Source: an uncultured Lachnospiraceae bacterium (GTDB lineage Bacteria; Bacillota; Clostridia; Lachnospirales; Lachnospiraceae). From it: DNA of 64,000 bases. The notes below the pieces were generated by a model. It had not been told where the DNA came from. It saw only the letters and a program-made list of their open reading frames with translations, and made no database searches. This document shows, in pieces, positions 43,371 through 51,971 of the stretch. The DNA lies in NCBI GenBank assembly GCA_910586125.1, contig CAJUHP010000012.1, positions 1 to 64,000 on the forward strand, given 5' to 3'. Every line of letters begins with the position of its first letter. The stretch's first letter is position 1. The position numbers were made by a program, and so were the translations under genes.

Positions 43371-43877
43371 TCAGCATATTTCTTGGATGTTTGAAAAAAA
43401 AGAATTAGCCGGTTGTTTTTTGCAATACATAATTTTATCAACGCCTTCATTTTGAATTGCATACCATCCAGCCTCAAGCGATAATTCAAAAACCTTCTCC
43501 ATTTCCAATTCCGGATATGAAACACACTGAATCAGCTCACTCGCTGTAACCGCTAATAATTTACCAGTAGGAAGATGCAACCACTTACATGGATCTGTAA
43601 TTTCGTTACTTTTAGAAATTTCACATTCCTTGACAACATCCTCTAAAAGCCATATTATCATTTTCCCCTGCCCACAAAATTCTCGGACTTGTTCGGTTTC
43701 TCTCTGTCTTACGGTATCCCAGTTCTCATTCGGAAAATCAAAAATCAATTCGGATGTTCCGGACGAATCAAGTAAAATATCCATTGCATACAACAGCTCA
43801 TCATTTAATTCCGACAGATAGCTTTCATCTATGAAAACTAATCCGTCCATTATATCACAGTTCAATGTATATTTCAT
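43371..43877 (-). CDS. Orphan hypothetical cytoplasmic protein, 168 residues
   Basis: No family recognised. The protein is acidic and soluble, without signal peptide or membrane helix. It starts MKYTLNCDIMDGLVFIDESYL and ends FFSNIQEIC, with alternating strand and helix patterns. The frame opens at 43958, but that Met lies inside the -35 box of the perfect promoter. The ATG at 43877 has GGGGGA upstream and is the best start, with 43910 the alternative. Single gene with its own strong promoter and terminator, AT-rich, wedged between two surface loci. Size and style recall immunity-type proteins, but nothing in the sequence proves that. Confidence 0.7.
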   Translation of the reverse strand: MKYTLNCDIMDGLVFIDESYLSELNDELLYAMDILLDSSGTSELIFDFPNENWDTVRQRETEQVREFCGQGKMIIWLLEDVVKECEISKSNEITDPCKWLHLPTGKLLAVTASELIQCVSYPELEMEKVFELSLEAGWYAIQNEGVDKIMYCKKQPANSFFSNIQEIC

Positions 43878-43929
43878 ATCTGATTCCCCCTTCGACAAAA
43901 TATCCATTAAGAATCCCGATTTTTTATTG

Positions 43930-43958
43930 ATTATATCACTGAGAATTTTAAGTGTCAA
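43930..43958 (-). promoter_or_regulatory. Perfect consensus sigma-A promoter of the orphan gene
   Basis: TTGACA (43953-43958), a 17-bp spacer and TATAAT (43930-43935) on the minus strand. Transcription should start near 43923, which excludes any start codon upstream of that point. Confidence 0.85.
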
Positions 43959-44024
43959 TGAGTGGTGAACGTTCCAGCGCCCTGCTGCGGCAACACAAAA
44001 GTTAAAGGGGAGAGGTATTTTTCT

Positions 44025-45080
44025 TTAAATCTTCCACGGCAGTCCCATAATTTTCCCATACTCCTCCGTTTTATCCCGCATTATGATAAAACCTTTTTCC
44101 AATTCATCCAATAAAAACCGGTGTGAAATCAGGATTTCCGGTGATACGCTCTTGTCTTGAAGCCGCTTTAAAGCATAATGCCAGTCATCTTCCTCCTCAT
44201 GAGTAAAAGAGGAATTCCACGTACCTTTTACTGTCAACTGATTCCGCAGAATCTTCCAATAGCCCTCTTTTTCCAAGTTGATATCAGAATGCGGATTTCC
44301 TACAAGAAGAATCTGGCCGGAAAAAGCGGTATTGAAAACAGCCTGCAGAATGGTTTCATTCTTTCCGACACATTCAAAGAAAATATCGGCTCCTTTTCCC
44401 TCTGTATGTTTGATGAGCCAGTTCCCGACTTCCTCTCTGCGGCTGTCACAAAAGCAAGTGCCAGGCAAGCCCAGCTTCTCTACGGTTTTCCGCTGATCCT
44501 CCTTGTTCCCTACCACCAAAATCTTCTTTGACGGCATTTCCAGCAAAAACATAAGCAGCAGCAGGCCGATTGTTCCCAGACCGCAGACCACGATGGTATC
44601 TTCGCCGGAAAAAGAAATCTGACGTACGGCATGAACAGCTACCGCCATTGGTTCCAGCATGGCGGCTTGCTCATATGTAACCGAATCCGTCAGCTTCAAT
44701 AAATTCCAGGTTGGAACCAATACATATTCGGCAAAGCCTCCGTCCCTTCGGGAACCAATATAATCATAAGAGCGGCACATTTCATATTTTTTCTTTTCAC
44801 AAGCTGGGCACTTTCTGCAGGGAATCAGAGGAAAAATCCCAACCCGCTGCCCGCGCCATGAATCCGAGACGCCAGGACCAACCGCTTTCACTGCACCGGA
44901 AATTTCATGCCCGGGAATCAGGGGCATGCGATGCGCTCCATTTTGATAAATTCTCGGAATATCTGACCCGCAGATCCCGGCCGCTTTTACGCGGACCAGC
45001 GCCTCTCCCTCTCCTGGCTGTAAATCCTTTACATTCTCCAGACGTATGTCTCCTGCCTGATGCAATACCCATGCCTTCAT
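44025..45080 (-). CDS. Zinc-dependent medium-chain dehydrogenase, TarJ-like (ribulose-5-phosphate reductase)
   Basis: MDR-family alcohol dehydrogenase of 351 residues. Catalytic zinc ligands: GICGSD and GHE. Structural zinc Cys set: CRKCPACEKKKYEMC. NAD(P) fold: VCGLGTIGLLLL. Next to an IspD/TarI-type cytidylyltransferase (14 bp gap), the likely reaction is NADPH-dependent reduction of D-ribulose 5-phosphate to D-ribitol 5-phosphate, as in TarJ. A sorbitol or galactitol-phosphate dehydrogenase activity cannot be excluded by sequence alone. It is the last gene of the glycopolymer operon. Confidence 0.8.
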   Translation of the reverse strand: MKAWVLHQAGDIRLENVKDLQPGEGEALVRVKAAGICGSDIPRIYQNGAHRMPLIPGHEISGAVKAVGPGVSDSWRGQRVGIFPLIPCRKCPACEKKKYEMCRSYDYIGSRRDGGFAEYVLVPTWNLLKLTDSVTYEQAAMLEPMAVAVHAVRQISFSGEDTIVVCGLGTIGLLLLMFLLEMPSKKILVVGNKEDQRKTVEKLGLPGTCFCDSRREEVGNWLIKHTEGKGADIFFECVGKNETILQAVFNTAFSGQILLVGNPHSDINLEKEGYWKILRNQLTVKGTWNSSFTHEEEDDWHYALKRLQDKSVSPEILISHRFLLDELEKGFIIMRDKTEEYGKIMGLPWKI

Positions 45081-45094
45081 TGTCTTCCTCTGTC

Positions 45095-45841
45095 CTATCC
45101 ATTTTGATTTTTTTCTTCTCGGACAATCTCCGCCGCCGTTTTCTTCCTGTGCTCCTGCAAGCTTCTGTGAAATCTCTCCAGATCTGCCTGGGTCGTGATT
45201 TTGTAATTCCTCTCGTCTCCAGGAATCATAACCATGTCCATCCCATCTAAAACGGCCGGCTCTGAGGAACCATGGATCCCTCGAATCCGCTCTGGAAGAA
45301 GTTTTCGGTTCGCCTCATAGTATCTGCCGATCCGAAAGATCTCCGGGGCCTGTCCAGCATAAATGCTGCTTCGATCCAAAAGCGCAGTGATGTGTACCCC
45401 GTCTGTGCTTGCGTAAACGGTATCCTTCATGGGAAGCACCGGCATCAGACCATCATGCCCTATGACACACTTTAAACATTCTGAAATCAATGCAGGCGAC
45501 AGCAACGGACGGGCTGCGTCATGAATCAGAACATACCCCTCATCCCCCGCATAGGATCGAATATCCTCCAAACCATGGCAGATGGAAAGCTGCCTGTTTT
45601 CTCCAGGCGCGGAAAACCCTCGGAATTTTCTCTGTATATCTGCGGTTTTCATATACTCCCGAAGGGAATCTCTCCACGGTTCCTCCGCCACAATCTGAAT
45701 CCCGTCAATCCCGCCGTGTCCGGACAGTGTTTCCATGCAATAGGAAATAATCGGTTTTCCCTCCACCTCTATGTACTGCTTGGGAATTACCGAGCCCAGT
45801 CTGCTTCCGGTTCCTCCGGATAAAATCAGTGCAATAACCAT
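45095..45841 (-). CDS. IspD/TarI-family cytidylyltransferase (probable ribitol-5-phosphate cytidylyltransferase)
   Basis: Protein of 248 residues with the nucleotide-binding signature LSGGTGSRLGSVIPKQY (8-24) and the conserved HDAARPL loop, features of IspD and TarI. Pairing with the TarJ-like dehydrogenase, two TagF-like polymerases and the pentose-phosphate epimerase favours CDP-ribitol synthesis over the MEP isoprenoid pathway, although IspD activity would need to be excluded. ATG with AAAGGA upstream. The gene following it on the same strand starts 14 bp later. Confidence 0.82.
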   Translation of the reverse strand: MVIALILSGGTGSRLGSVIPKQYIEVEGKPIISYCMETLSGHGGIDGIQIVAEEPWRDSLREYMKTADIQRKFRGFSAPGENRQLSICHGLEDIRSYAGDEGYVLIHDAARPLLSPALISECLKCVIGHDGLMPVLPMKDTVYASTDGVHITALLDRSSIYAGQAPEIFRIGRYYEANRKLLPERIRGIHGSSEPAVLDGMDMVMIPGDERNYKITTQADLERFHRSLQEHRKKTAAEIVREEKNQNG

Positions 45842-45917
45842 TCCTTTTTCTCCCTAAACCACTCCGCGGCAAGGCAGCGAATATGCTGCTAAAAACGTAT
45901 ATTTAAGCACCTTTCTA

Positions 45918-46580
45918 TCAAAAGCGCAGCTCCCTTATCCCCTGCAGGGTTTCTCCATAAGGCTTTTCCCGTCCGAAAAGAAGCGTTGTACCAAGCACAA
46001 ACCCCTTCACTCCTTTCGGCGCATATTCCATGATCTTATCCGCGCTGCAGGCGCCGTCCCAGTAGAGCTCAAAATCCATATCTTCTTTCAGAGACAGAAG
46101 TTTTGTGATTTTTTTACCCACATAAGGCAGATACATCTGGCCGGCATTTCCCGGATTTACGGACATGACCAGAACCTTTTTTACAATACGCAGCATTTCC
46201 ATAACCGTCTCCACCGAAGTGCCGGGATTGATCGCGATGCCGGGAATCATACCGGCGTTGATGATGCTCTGAAGGGTGGTGGAGGGGTGATATTCAGCCT
46301 CCGGATGAATGTATACCGTATCTCCCTTGCGCAGATTTTTCAGGAATAAGGAGATTCGGTTATTGGGGTGTTCGATCATCAGATGCACATCCAACGGTTT
46401 TTTGGCCGCACCGGCAATAAAGCGCATGTCATTTAAAGACATGGCAAAATTGGGAACATAGCGTCCGTCCATAATATCAATATGGAAGGAATCAATTCCT
46501 CCCTCTTCCAGTTCTTTTACCTCTTTTTCCAGATTGCCGTAGTTCGCGCACATCATCGAGGCCATTAATTGAATTTCCAT
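45918..46580 (-). CDS. Ribulose-phosphate 3-epimerase family protein
   Basis: TIM-barrel epimerase of 220 residues. Visible active-site elements: SMMCANYGNL, HIDIMDGRYVPNFAM, LDVHLMIEHP, MSVNPGNAGQ and WDGACS, with the catalytic Asp pair. Normal Rpe enzymes have VDGG at the last position. The WDGACS variant hints at an altered substrate (allulose-6-phosphate-type epimerases differ here too). In this locus it may supply or tune ribulose 5-phosphate for ribitol formation. It sits between TagF-like and TarI-like genes. Confidence 0.85.
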   Translation of the reverse strand: MEIQLMASMMCANYGNLEKEVKELEEGGIDSFHIDIMDGRYVPNFAMSLNDMRFIAGAAKKPLDVHLMIEHPNNRISLFLKNLRKGDTVYIHPEAEYHPSTTLQSIINAGMIPGIAINPGTSVETVMEMLRIVKKVLVMSVNPGNAGQMYLPYVGKKITKLLSLKEDMDFELYWDGACSADKIMEYAPKGVKGFVLGTTLLFGREKPYGETLQGIRELRF

Positions 46581-46606
46581 TTGATTTCATTCTCCTCTGT
46601 TATCTC

Positions 46607-48148
46607 TCAGATATCTATGTGCAAAGCTTCCAAAATCCGCCTGCAGCTCTGATCGTCGCTGTATTTATGCATGATCTTTTTCAGCTTCTGGCGTTTTTCT
46701 CCTGCCGGGTCCTTTCCCATTCCAACCGCTCTGACAAAAGAGCAAAAATCTGCAAAAGAATCGATCTGCGTCCCTGGAAGCCAATCCCTTATCGGGTCAA
46801 ACACAAATCCCCGGCTTCCCGCGTATTCCTCCACATCCTCCACGGTAAATCCCATAGGCCGGTCCAACAGCATAAAGTCAACGGCCGCCGAAGAATAATC
46901 GCTGATTAGGCCATCCGCCCATCCCAAAAGCTGGTTGATTTGAATATCATTTTCCCTAATCAAATCATTTTCCAGCAAAACAATATGCTTTCTCTCTATT
47001 TTCCCAATCCCGGCAGTATCCTGAAACGGATGCAGCTTGATTACCAGTACCGTCACCCAATCTCCCAGCAGACGGTCCAATTCTTCTAGCTTTTCAAACG
47101 TATCCGCCACCGGAAGTCCTGTTTGCCCAACCAATTCATACTCATTCAGCAATGTAAGGCCATTCTTTGCCATACGAAATGTGGGAAGCCAGAAAATATA
47201 TTTCTCTGCCCGGGGAATGGGAAGCGCCTCCCAAACCTCCTTCACCGGATGAAACAGCCAGTCCTCCTTGGCATATCCGGTCACTAATATCTGGTCTTCC
47301 CGAAGGCCGTAGATATCCTGATGGATTTTTGCATATAATTCACTGATCACGGTCGTATACTCATATCTTTTTTCACACCGCACAAAGTTTACCCTGGTTT
47401 TAAAACCACATCCGTGCCAGAGCTGCACCCGCACCTGATCCGAACGGCAGTTTCTGGCAAATCCATAGGCATCTGTAAAAAATAAAAATTTTGCCAGACA
47501 CAGCGCGCGATAATAGCGGTCTCTCTCCTCTTTGTTTTCGGACACAGACCAGTCAAACGAAAGAAATTCCACATTTTCCATGCCCCGATACCCTGGAAAC
47601 TCGTCCGGATTTTTTACAAGCCATACCAGCCGGTACGACTTGTTATAACAGCGGCAAAGCATATATTCAAACAGCGCCCTGGCATTGTCCGAAAAATCCA
47701 TTCCCGGCACATACGCCGAGACGCAGGGGCCGCTCCGAAACAGAATCATTTCTTCCAGAGCCTGCTCCTTGTAGCGTTCCCGGTATGTGATCTCATACTC
47801 TGTCTCCCGATCCGCAAAATAGTAGATCGTATCCAGAGTCTCACAGATGGACGAAATCCGGCACAGTTTTTCGTAGGCTTCTTCATGGTAATCGCTGGTG
47901 ATTATGACGATACTTTCTGAAAAATCGTCCTGCTCCAGCGCTTCCAAACCAAGAACCGGAATTTCCCTGTCTTTCAGACAAAATATACCCTGCTGCCTAA
48001 CATTCTCGTCAATGATTCGATAGATACGATCTGCCATCTCATATTTTGCACATAGTTCGCAGAGATGCCCTATAGATTTTTCATAACAATAGATCTTTTT
48101 CCCAACGGTGTACTGCAAATCCGCATCGGACAACTTTTTTAGTTTCAT
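46607..48148 (-). CDS. TagF/TarL-like CDP-polyol phosphotransferase with N-terminal Rossmann-like module
   Basis: Polymerase or primase of the CDP-glycerol glycerophosphotransferase family, 513 residues. Residues about 16-95 are a Rossmann-like module (KKIYCYEKS...SIVIITSDYHEEAYEKL). The catalytic domain shows LWHGCGFKTR with the essential His, RAEKYIFWLPTFR and SDYSSAAVDFMLLDRP. Such enzymes transfer glycerol- or ribitol-phosphate from CDP-polyol onto a membrane-linked acceptor. With TarI/TarJ in the same operon, ribitol-phosphate is the likely unit. Confidence 0.87.
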   Translation of the reverse strand: MKLKKLSDADLQYTVGKKIYCYEKSIGHLCELCAKYEMADRIYRIIDENVRQQGIFCLKDREIPVLGLEALEQDDFSESIVIITSDYHEEAYEKLCRISSICETLDTIYYFADRETEYEITYRERYKEQALEEMILFRSGPCVSAYVPGMDFSDNARALFEYMLCRCYNKSYRLVWLVKNPDEFPGYRGMENVEFLSFDWSVSENKEERDRYYRALCLAKFLFFTDAYGFARNCRSDQVRVQLWHGCGFKTRVNFVRCEKRYEYTTVISELYAKIHQDIYGLREDQILVTGYAKEDWLFHPVKEVWEALPIPRAEKYIFWLPTFRMAKNGLTLLNEYELVGQTGLPVADTFEKLEELDRLLGDWVTVLVIKLHPFQDTAGIGKIERKHIVLLENDLIRENDIQINQLLGWADGLISDYSSAAVDFMLLDRPMGFTVEDVEEYAGSRGFVFDPIRDWLPGTQIDSFADFCSFVRAVGMGKDPAGEKRQKLKKIMHKYSDDQSCRRILEALHIDI

Positions 48149-48161
48149 GCTGCTTACTCCC

Positions 48162-49409
48162 CTATTTCAAAAGTCCCTCAGCCTCTGCATAACGCCAGAA
48201 CAAGTCGCGTTGTTCAAACCAAAGAATTCTTGCAGACTCCACTCCCAGTCCTTCCAGCTTCTCTCGGATCTGCCCGGCTTTCGCCTGATTTTTTACTGTG
48301 ATTACAATATAATCGTAATCCCATAAGGATAGCATCGACGGAGACTGCATCTGAAGAATCTCGTCCTTCAGCTCGGCATACGCAAAGTCAATGCATCCTG
48401 CATATTCATGACAGTTTTTTTCGAGAAGCTGTGTTCTGTATTTTCTCGCCGCCTCCCCAGAACCGTACAGGACAATCCGGGAACCAGCCGGTATGGATTC
48501 AAGCCAGTAAGGGTCAAACCACAGCAGATTGCGGGTCTGGAAACCAAGTTTGGTATTGATGCCGGCCAGAAGCATTTCTATCATATAGAATTCTGCCTGC
48601 CGACGCATTGCATCGGTAAAGTTCGGATGGGCATATAGTTTTCTGATATACTGATATACCTTGTCCATACACGACAGATAGGACGGATTCGCCCGGTGCG
48701 TTGCCGATGTCGGGTTGATCCGGTAATGATAAAAAGCCTTTTTCAAGACATACGCCGAGCGGCATTCCAGAATACAGGCCAACATCTGCATTTTATCTTC
48801 CCCGATATGGATATCCTCCGGTACTCGAAACAGAATTCTCTCCAGCAGTTTTTTTGAAAACAGTTTGTAGCACAGGGATACTCTCAAGCCAACCTCTTTT
48901 TTACGCACACAGTATATTGTGTTTTCCCTGAGATTCTGTATCTTCTCCTCCCCGTAAAAACCGCCCTCTACGCCATCATATACTTCCGAAGTATAATTCC
49001 CTTCCCAATAGCTTCCGCTTGTAACCAACTCTGCCCGGCTATCTACGGCGCATTGATATAATTGCTGATACATCTCCGGTTCCGTCCAGTCATCGCTGTC
49101 CATATAGCCTATGTACTCGCCGTCCGCAATCGCTTCTCCGCTTCTTCTTGCCGAAACCACCCCGCCGTTTTCTTTATGAATCACTTTTATGTTTGCATAT
49201 TGTGCGGCATACTCATCTAAAATTTCTGAACTGCCATCGGTAGAACCATCGTCTACACAGATGATTTCCAAGTCCTGCAACGTCTGGTTCACCAGGCTGT
49301 CCAAGCTTTGCCGCAAATACGGTTCTGTATTATATACCGGAACAATAACGCTTACCGCAATCGGATTTCTTTGTCTCTCTGACTTTACTTCTGCCCGCTG
49401 TTCCATCAT
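48162..49409 (-). CDS. Family 2 glycosyltransferase with C-terminal Rossmann-like module
   Basis: GT-A transferase of 415 residues. The start SVIVPVYNTEPYLRQSLDSL (20-39), CVDDGSTDGSS and YMDSDDW (DxD) are diagnostic. From about residue 308 a separate module begins, SRIVLYGSGEAARKYR, with YDYIVITVKN and a terminal helix, which recurs in other proteins of the locus. It acts at the cytoplasmic face on a lipid-linked glycan. Sugar donor unknown. It lies 13 bp upstream of the TagF-like gene. Confidence 0.9.
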   Translation of the reverse strand: MMEQRAEVKSERQRNPIAVSVIVPVYNTEPYLRQSLDSLVNQTLQDLEIICVDDGSTDGSSEILDEYAAQYANIKVIHKENGGVVSARRSGEAIADGEYIGYMDSDDWTEPEMYQQLYQCAVDSRAELVTSGSYWEGNYTSEVYDGVEGGFYGEEKIQNLRENTIYCVRKKEVGLRVSLCYKLFSKKLLERILFRVPEDIHIGEDKMQMLACILECRSAYVLKKAFYHYRINPTSATHRANPSYLSCMDKVYQYIRKLYAHPNFTDAMRRQAEFYMIEMLLAGINTKLGFQTRNLLWFDPYWLESIPAGSRIVLYGSGEAARKYRTQLLEKNCHEYAGCIDFAYAELKDEILQMQSPSMLSLWDYDYIVITVKNQAKAGQIREKLEGLGVESARILWFEQRDLFWRYAEAEGLLK

Positions 49410-49419
49410 ACCTCTTTTC

Positions 49420-50343
49420 TTATATGCCGAATTTATCTGCCAAAAGCCCGCTCATTTTTTTCGCGCCACGCTCATTCAGATGATCCATATCCACAAAGTC
49501 ACCATTGTCAAAAACCGTTTTTTCATTAAAATCAATCCAATGCAATTCTTCTTTTGGGCTTTGCAGCATTTCTTTCACAGCCTCTTTCAGTCTTTTGTCT
49601 ATATGATGATTGTACGCGGATGAAAACGGCGGTATCACCACGATTGGCATCACACGATTCAAATGCAAAAAATGAACGTAATCCTTCAGGATCTGCCGAT
49701 TTTCATAAAAACTATTCTCATACTTTAAAACACTGTTGTGTCCCTCTGCCCTTTGCTTCGCATATTTCTCCTGCTCTTCCTCTGCCAGATCACACCAAGA
49801 ACATCCCTGAAAATCAAAGAAGGGCTTTCTTTTCCGGAATCGGGAATAGTATGTCGGCTCCTCAGACGCGGTCTTCAAAGACCGTGTTTCCCACTCGCTC
49901 CTTGTCCCGGCAGATATCCCCTCAAAGTCCCTCCATCTATCCTGTGCCGCGGGAGTCTCCCAATTATGGGCGTCCCCAAAAATCGGATAATACACCGGCG
50001 AAACCATGTAGTCACGCATTCCCTTACTTAAAGAAAGATCCTGATAAGCAATATAGTATCCGAACAAAATAAAACATCTCTGAAATCTGGCAGTTCCATT
50101 CACCACTTCTTTTGCACACATAAAATCATAGTATAAATCTTGTGAATGCATGGAACAGTTCAGCGCATTTGTCCATGCCTTCTCCTCAATTCCGTTCAAG
50201 GCATGGGAAGAACCGGTAATCAATGTAGCATTTGCCCCGTCTAAAATCCTTCTTCCTATCTCCAGTCTGCTTTTCAGCCAATAATAATTATAATTCTTCC
50301 TTAAAAATCTCATAAAGAGATCCTGAACTTCCTCTGTCCCCAT
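49420..50343 (-). CDS. SGNH/DltD-like protein of the glycopolymer locus
   Basis: Protein of 307 residues. LITGSSHALNGI (about 40-51) resembles the SGNH block I Ser, and MDHLNERGAKKMSGLL near the C-terminus (D-x-x-H-L) the block V Asp/His. Such proteins esterify or de-esterify glycans (acetyl, alanyl). No membrane segment or signal peptide is seen, unlike classical DltD, so action on a cytoplasmic precursor is more likely. Operon position between the second TagF-like gene and the GT2 gene. Confidence 0.65.
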   Translation of the reverse strand: MGTEEVQDLFMRFLRKNYNYYWLKSRLEIGRRILDGANATLITGSSHALNGIEEKAWTNALNCSMHSQDLYYDFMCAKEVVNGTARFQRCFILFGYYIAYQDLSLSKGMRDYMVSPVYYPIFGDAHNWETPAAQDRWRDFEGISAGTRSEWETRSLKTASEEPTYYSRFRKRKPFFDFQGCSWCDLAEEEQEKYAKQRAEGHNSVLKYENSFYENRQILKDYVHFLHLNRVMPIVVIPPFSSAYNHHIDKRLKEAVKEMLQSPKEELHWIDFNEKTVFDNGDFVDMDHLNERGAKKMSGLLADKFGI

Positions 50344-50382
50344 CCTGCGCGCCTCGCCTTCTCCTTTATACCTAACTGCCTC

Positions 50383-51903
50383 CTACAAACCCAAAAATTC
50401 TGCAATGTGTTCACAGCCCTTTCCTTCCATCGGCGCATTGCAGCTCTCTGCCACTACGGCCCGCTCCAGCCGGTAAGGGTCTTCTCCCCTTTTTACCTGT
50501 TCTAAAAATCTCAGTAAATCTGCAAAGCAGTACAGCTTTTCCCCCGGCATATATTCCAGCGGATTCTCCATCAGAAAAGGAAGCTGATATTCTTCCATAT
50601 CATCCAGAGCCCAGGCAATGGGCCTATCCAAAAGCATATAGTCATAGACGATGGACGAGTAATCTGAAATCATGGCATCCATCTGGGTCAGCAGCTTATA
50701 GGCGTGTACCTTTTTCACAGATTTCCCGTCCAGATAACAGATATGACTGTATTTTTGATCATTGTAATTTTTCTTCTGGTTCGGATGAATTTTAATCAAA
50801 AGAAGCATATCTCTCTGTCTCAGAAAATCATTTAACTGCTCCATCTCCTCTTTTGTATAAACCACGGAGATTCCAAAGGGATAGCTCCGGCTGGAGTCCG
50901 TCCTCTTTCCCTTCTTTGCCTCCCGCAAAGTCGGAGCCCACATGATGGCCTTGTCATAGGCGCCCTCCACAATTTTCTCAAGTTCTCTTCCCCGTCCTAA
51001 AAACAGCACGTCATTTCTTGGCAGCTCTCCGTAAATCACTTTTGTCTTCGGCGAATAAAACATGGATTCCTTTGAAAATTCATATACCTTCTCATTGGTT
51101 GTCAGTACATAATCCACATAATCCGGAGCCGTATATAGCCCCGCGCTTTTCTTATACCCCATTCCAAAATGCTGTAAAAATACATTTATTTGATCTGGAC
51201 GCACTTTGCGGATATATTCGTTATCCCAGATTTGCCATCGGGATACAGACTGGTAATAGATATACTGCTTCAAATCCTCCATGTTCTTTCTCGGACAGAT
51301 CGCAATGTCGCGAGAATCCGGTAAAAGTTTTTTATTTTCCTCCTCTTTGAGCACCCATATATACTGATGGCAGCGTTTTTTCTTCTTCAAATATTCATAC
51401 AGTGCGCCGGCATTTCCGTCAAAATCATTGGTGCTCTCCAACATAACCATGTCTTTGGGAGGCTGTTTTTTCCAGTCCCGGATTTTCTGTACCAAATCCT
51501 TATAAGGCTCCATTCCCGATACCAGAACGCCCAATCCGTAATAATTGCAAAAGTTCAGATTTTCCAACTGAGCCGCCACAACATCCGCATTCATCCGCAT
51601 GGCGATCACAACGGCATCTGTCCGGGGTGATAACCGGGGTACCGCCTGATTCGGATTGAATACCGGCAGCCCTTCAAATTCTGTTCCCCATTTCGCCTGA
51701 GAATTATCCAGAACACTGGCAAAGCAAAATTGGTCCTGGTATTGACGGATAAACGCCCGGCCTGCGTCATTGCACCCAAACACATATATTGTTTTGTCTT
51801 TTTCTTTTTGCCGGAACTCCTCCCAGCTTTTCTCCTTCAGATTCTGACCGCAGCATTCATACGTTTCTTCTGCAATCAAATCCCAGAACGCATAACACTC
51901 CAT
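50383..51903 (-). CDS. Second TagF/TarL-like CDP-polyol phosphotransferase with N-terminal Rossmann-like module
   Basis: 506 residues. An N-terminal module (about 38-137) begins KTIYVFGCNDAGRAF and contains LDNSQAKWGTEFEG. The catalytic part carries QHFGMGYKKS (HGxGxK equivalent) and SDYSSIVYDYMLLDRP. In the first motif Phe-Gly follows His where the paralogue has Gly-Cys-Gly. The frame opens at 51987, but the ATG at 51903 has GGAGG seven bases upstream and avoids overlap with the GT8 gene. Two paralogues in one locus suggest a primase/polymerase pair or a polymer with two phosphodiester linkages. Confidence 0.87.
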   Translation of the reverse strand: MECYAFWDLIAEETYECCGQNLKEKSWEEFRQKEKDKTIYVFGCNDAGRAFIRQYQDQFCFASVLDNSQAKWGTEFEGLPVFNPNQAVPRLSPRTDAVVIAMRMNADVVAAQLENLNFCNYYGLGVLVSGMEPYKDLVQKIRDWKKQPPKDMVMLESTNDFDGNAGALYEYLKKKKRCHQYIWVLKEEENKKLLPDSRDIAICPRKNMEDLKQYIYYQSVSRWQIWDNEYIRKVRPDQINVFLQHFGMGYKKSAGLYTAPDYVDYVLTTNEKVYEFSKESMFYSPKTKVIYGELPRNDVLFLGRGRELEKIVEGAYDKAIMWAPTLREAKKGKRTDSSRSYPFGISVVYTKEEMEQLNDFLRQRDMLLLIKIHPNQKKNYNDQKYSHICYLDGKSVKKVHAYKLLTQMDAMISDYSSIVYDYMLLDRPIAWALDDMEEYQLPFLMENPLEYMPGEKLYCFADLLRFLEQVKRGEDPYRLERAVVAESCNAPMEGKGCEHIAEFLGL

Positions 51904-51971
51904 TCTATTCCTCCGCAAAAAGCGATTGCTGAAATGACAGTGTGCTGGCCAAATAGAATCGAGCCAGTACG

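Noticed and set aside
43232..43525. 97-codon minus-strand frame overlapping the orphan gene's 3' end
   Set aside because: It overlaps the better supported gene in another frame and has no ribosome binding site. The part beyond 43371 could be a gene remnant but cannot be supported.
43968..43975. GAACGTTC as a LexA box upstream of the orphan gene
   Set aside because: The Gram-positive SOS box needs GAAC and GTTC separated by four bases. Here they abut.
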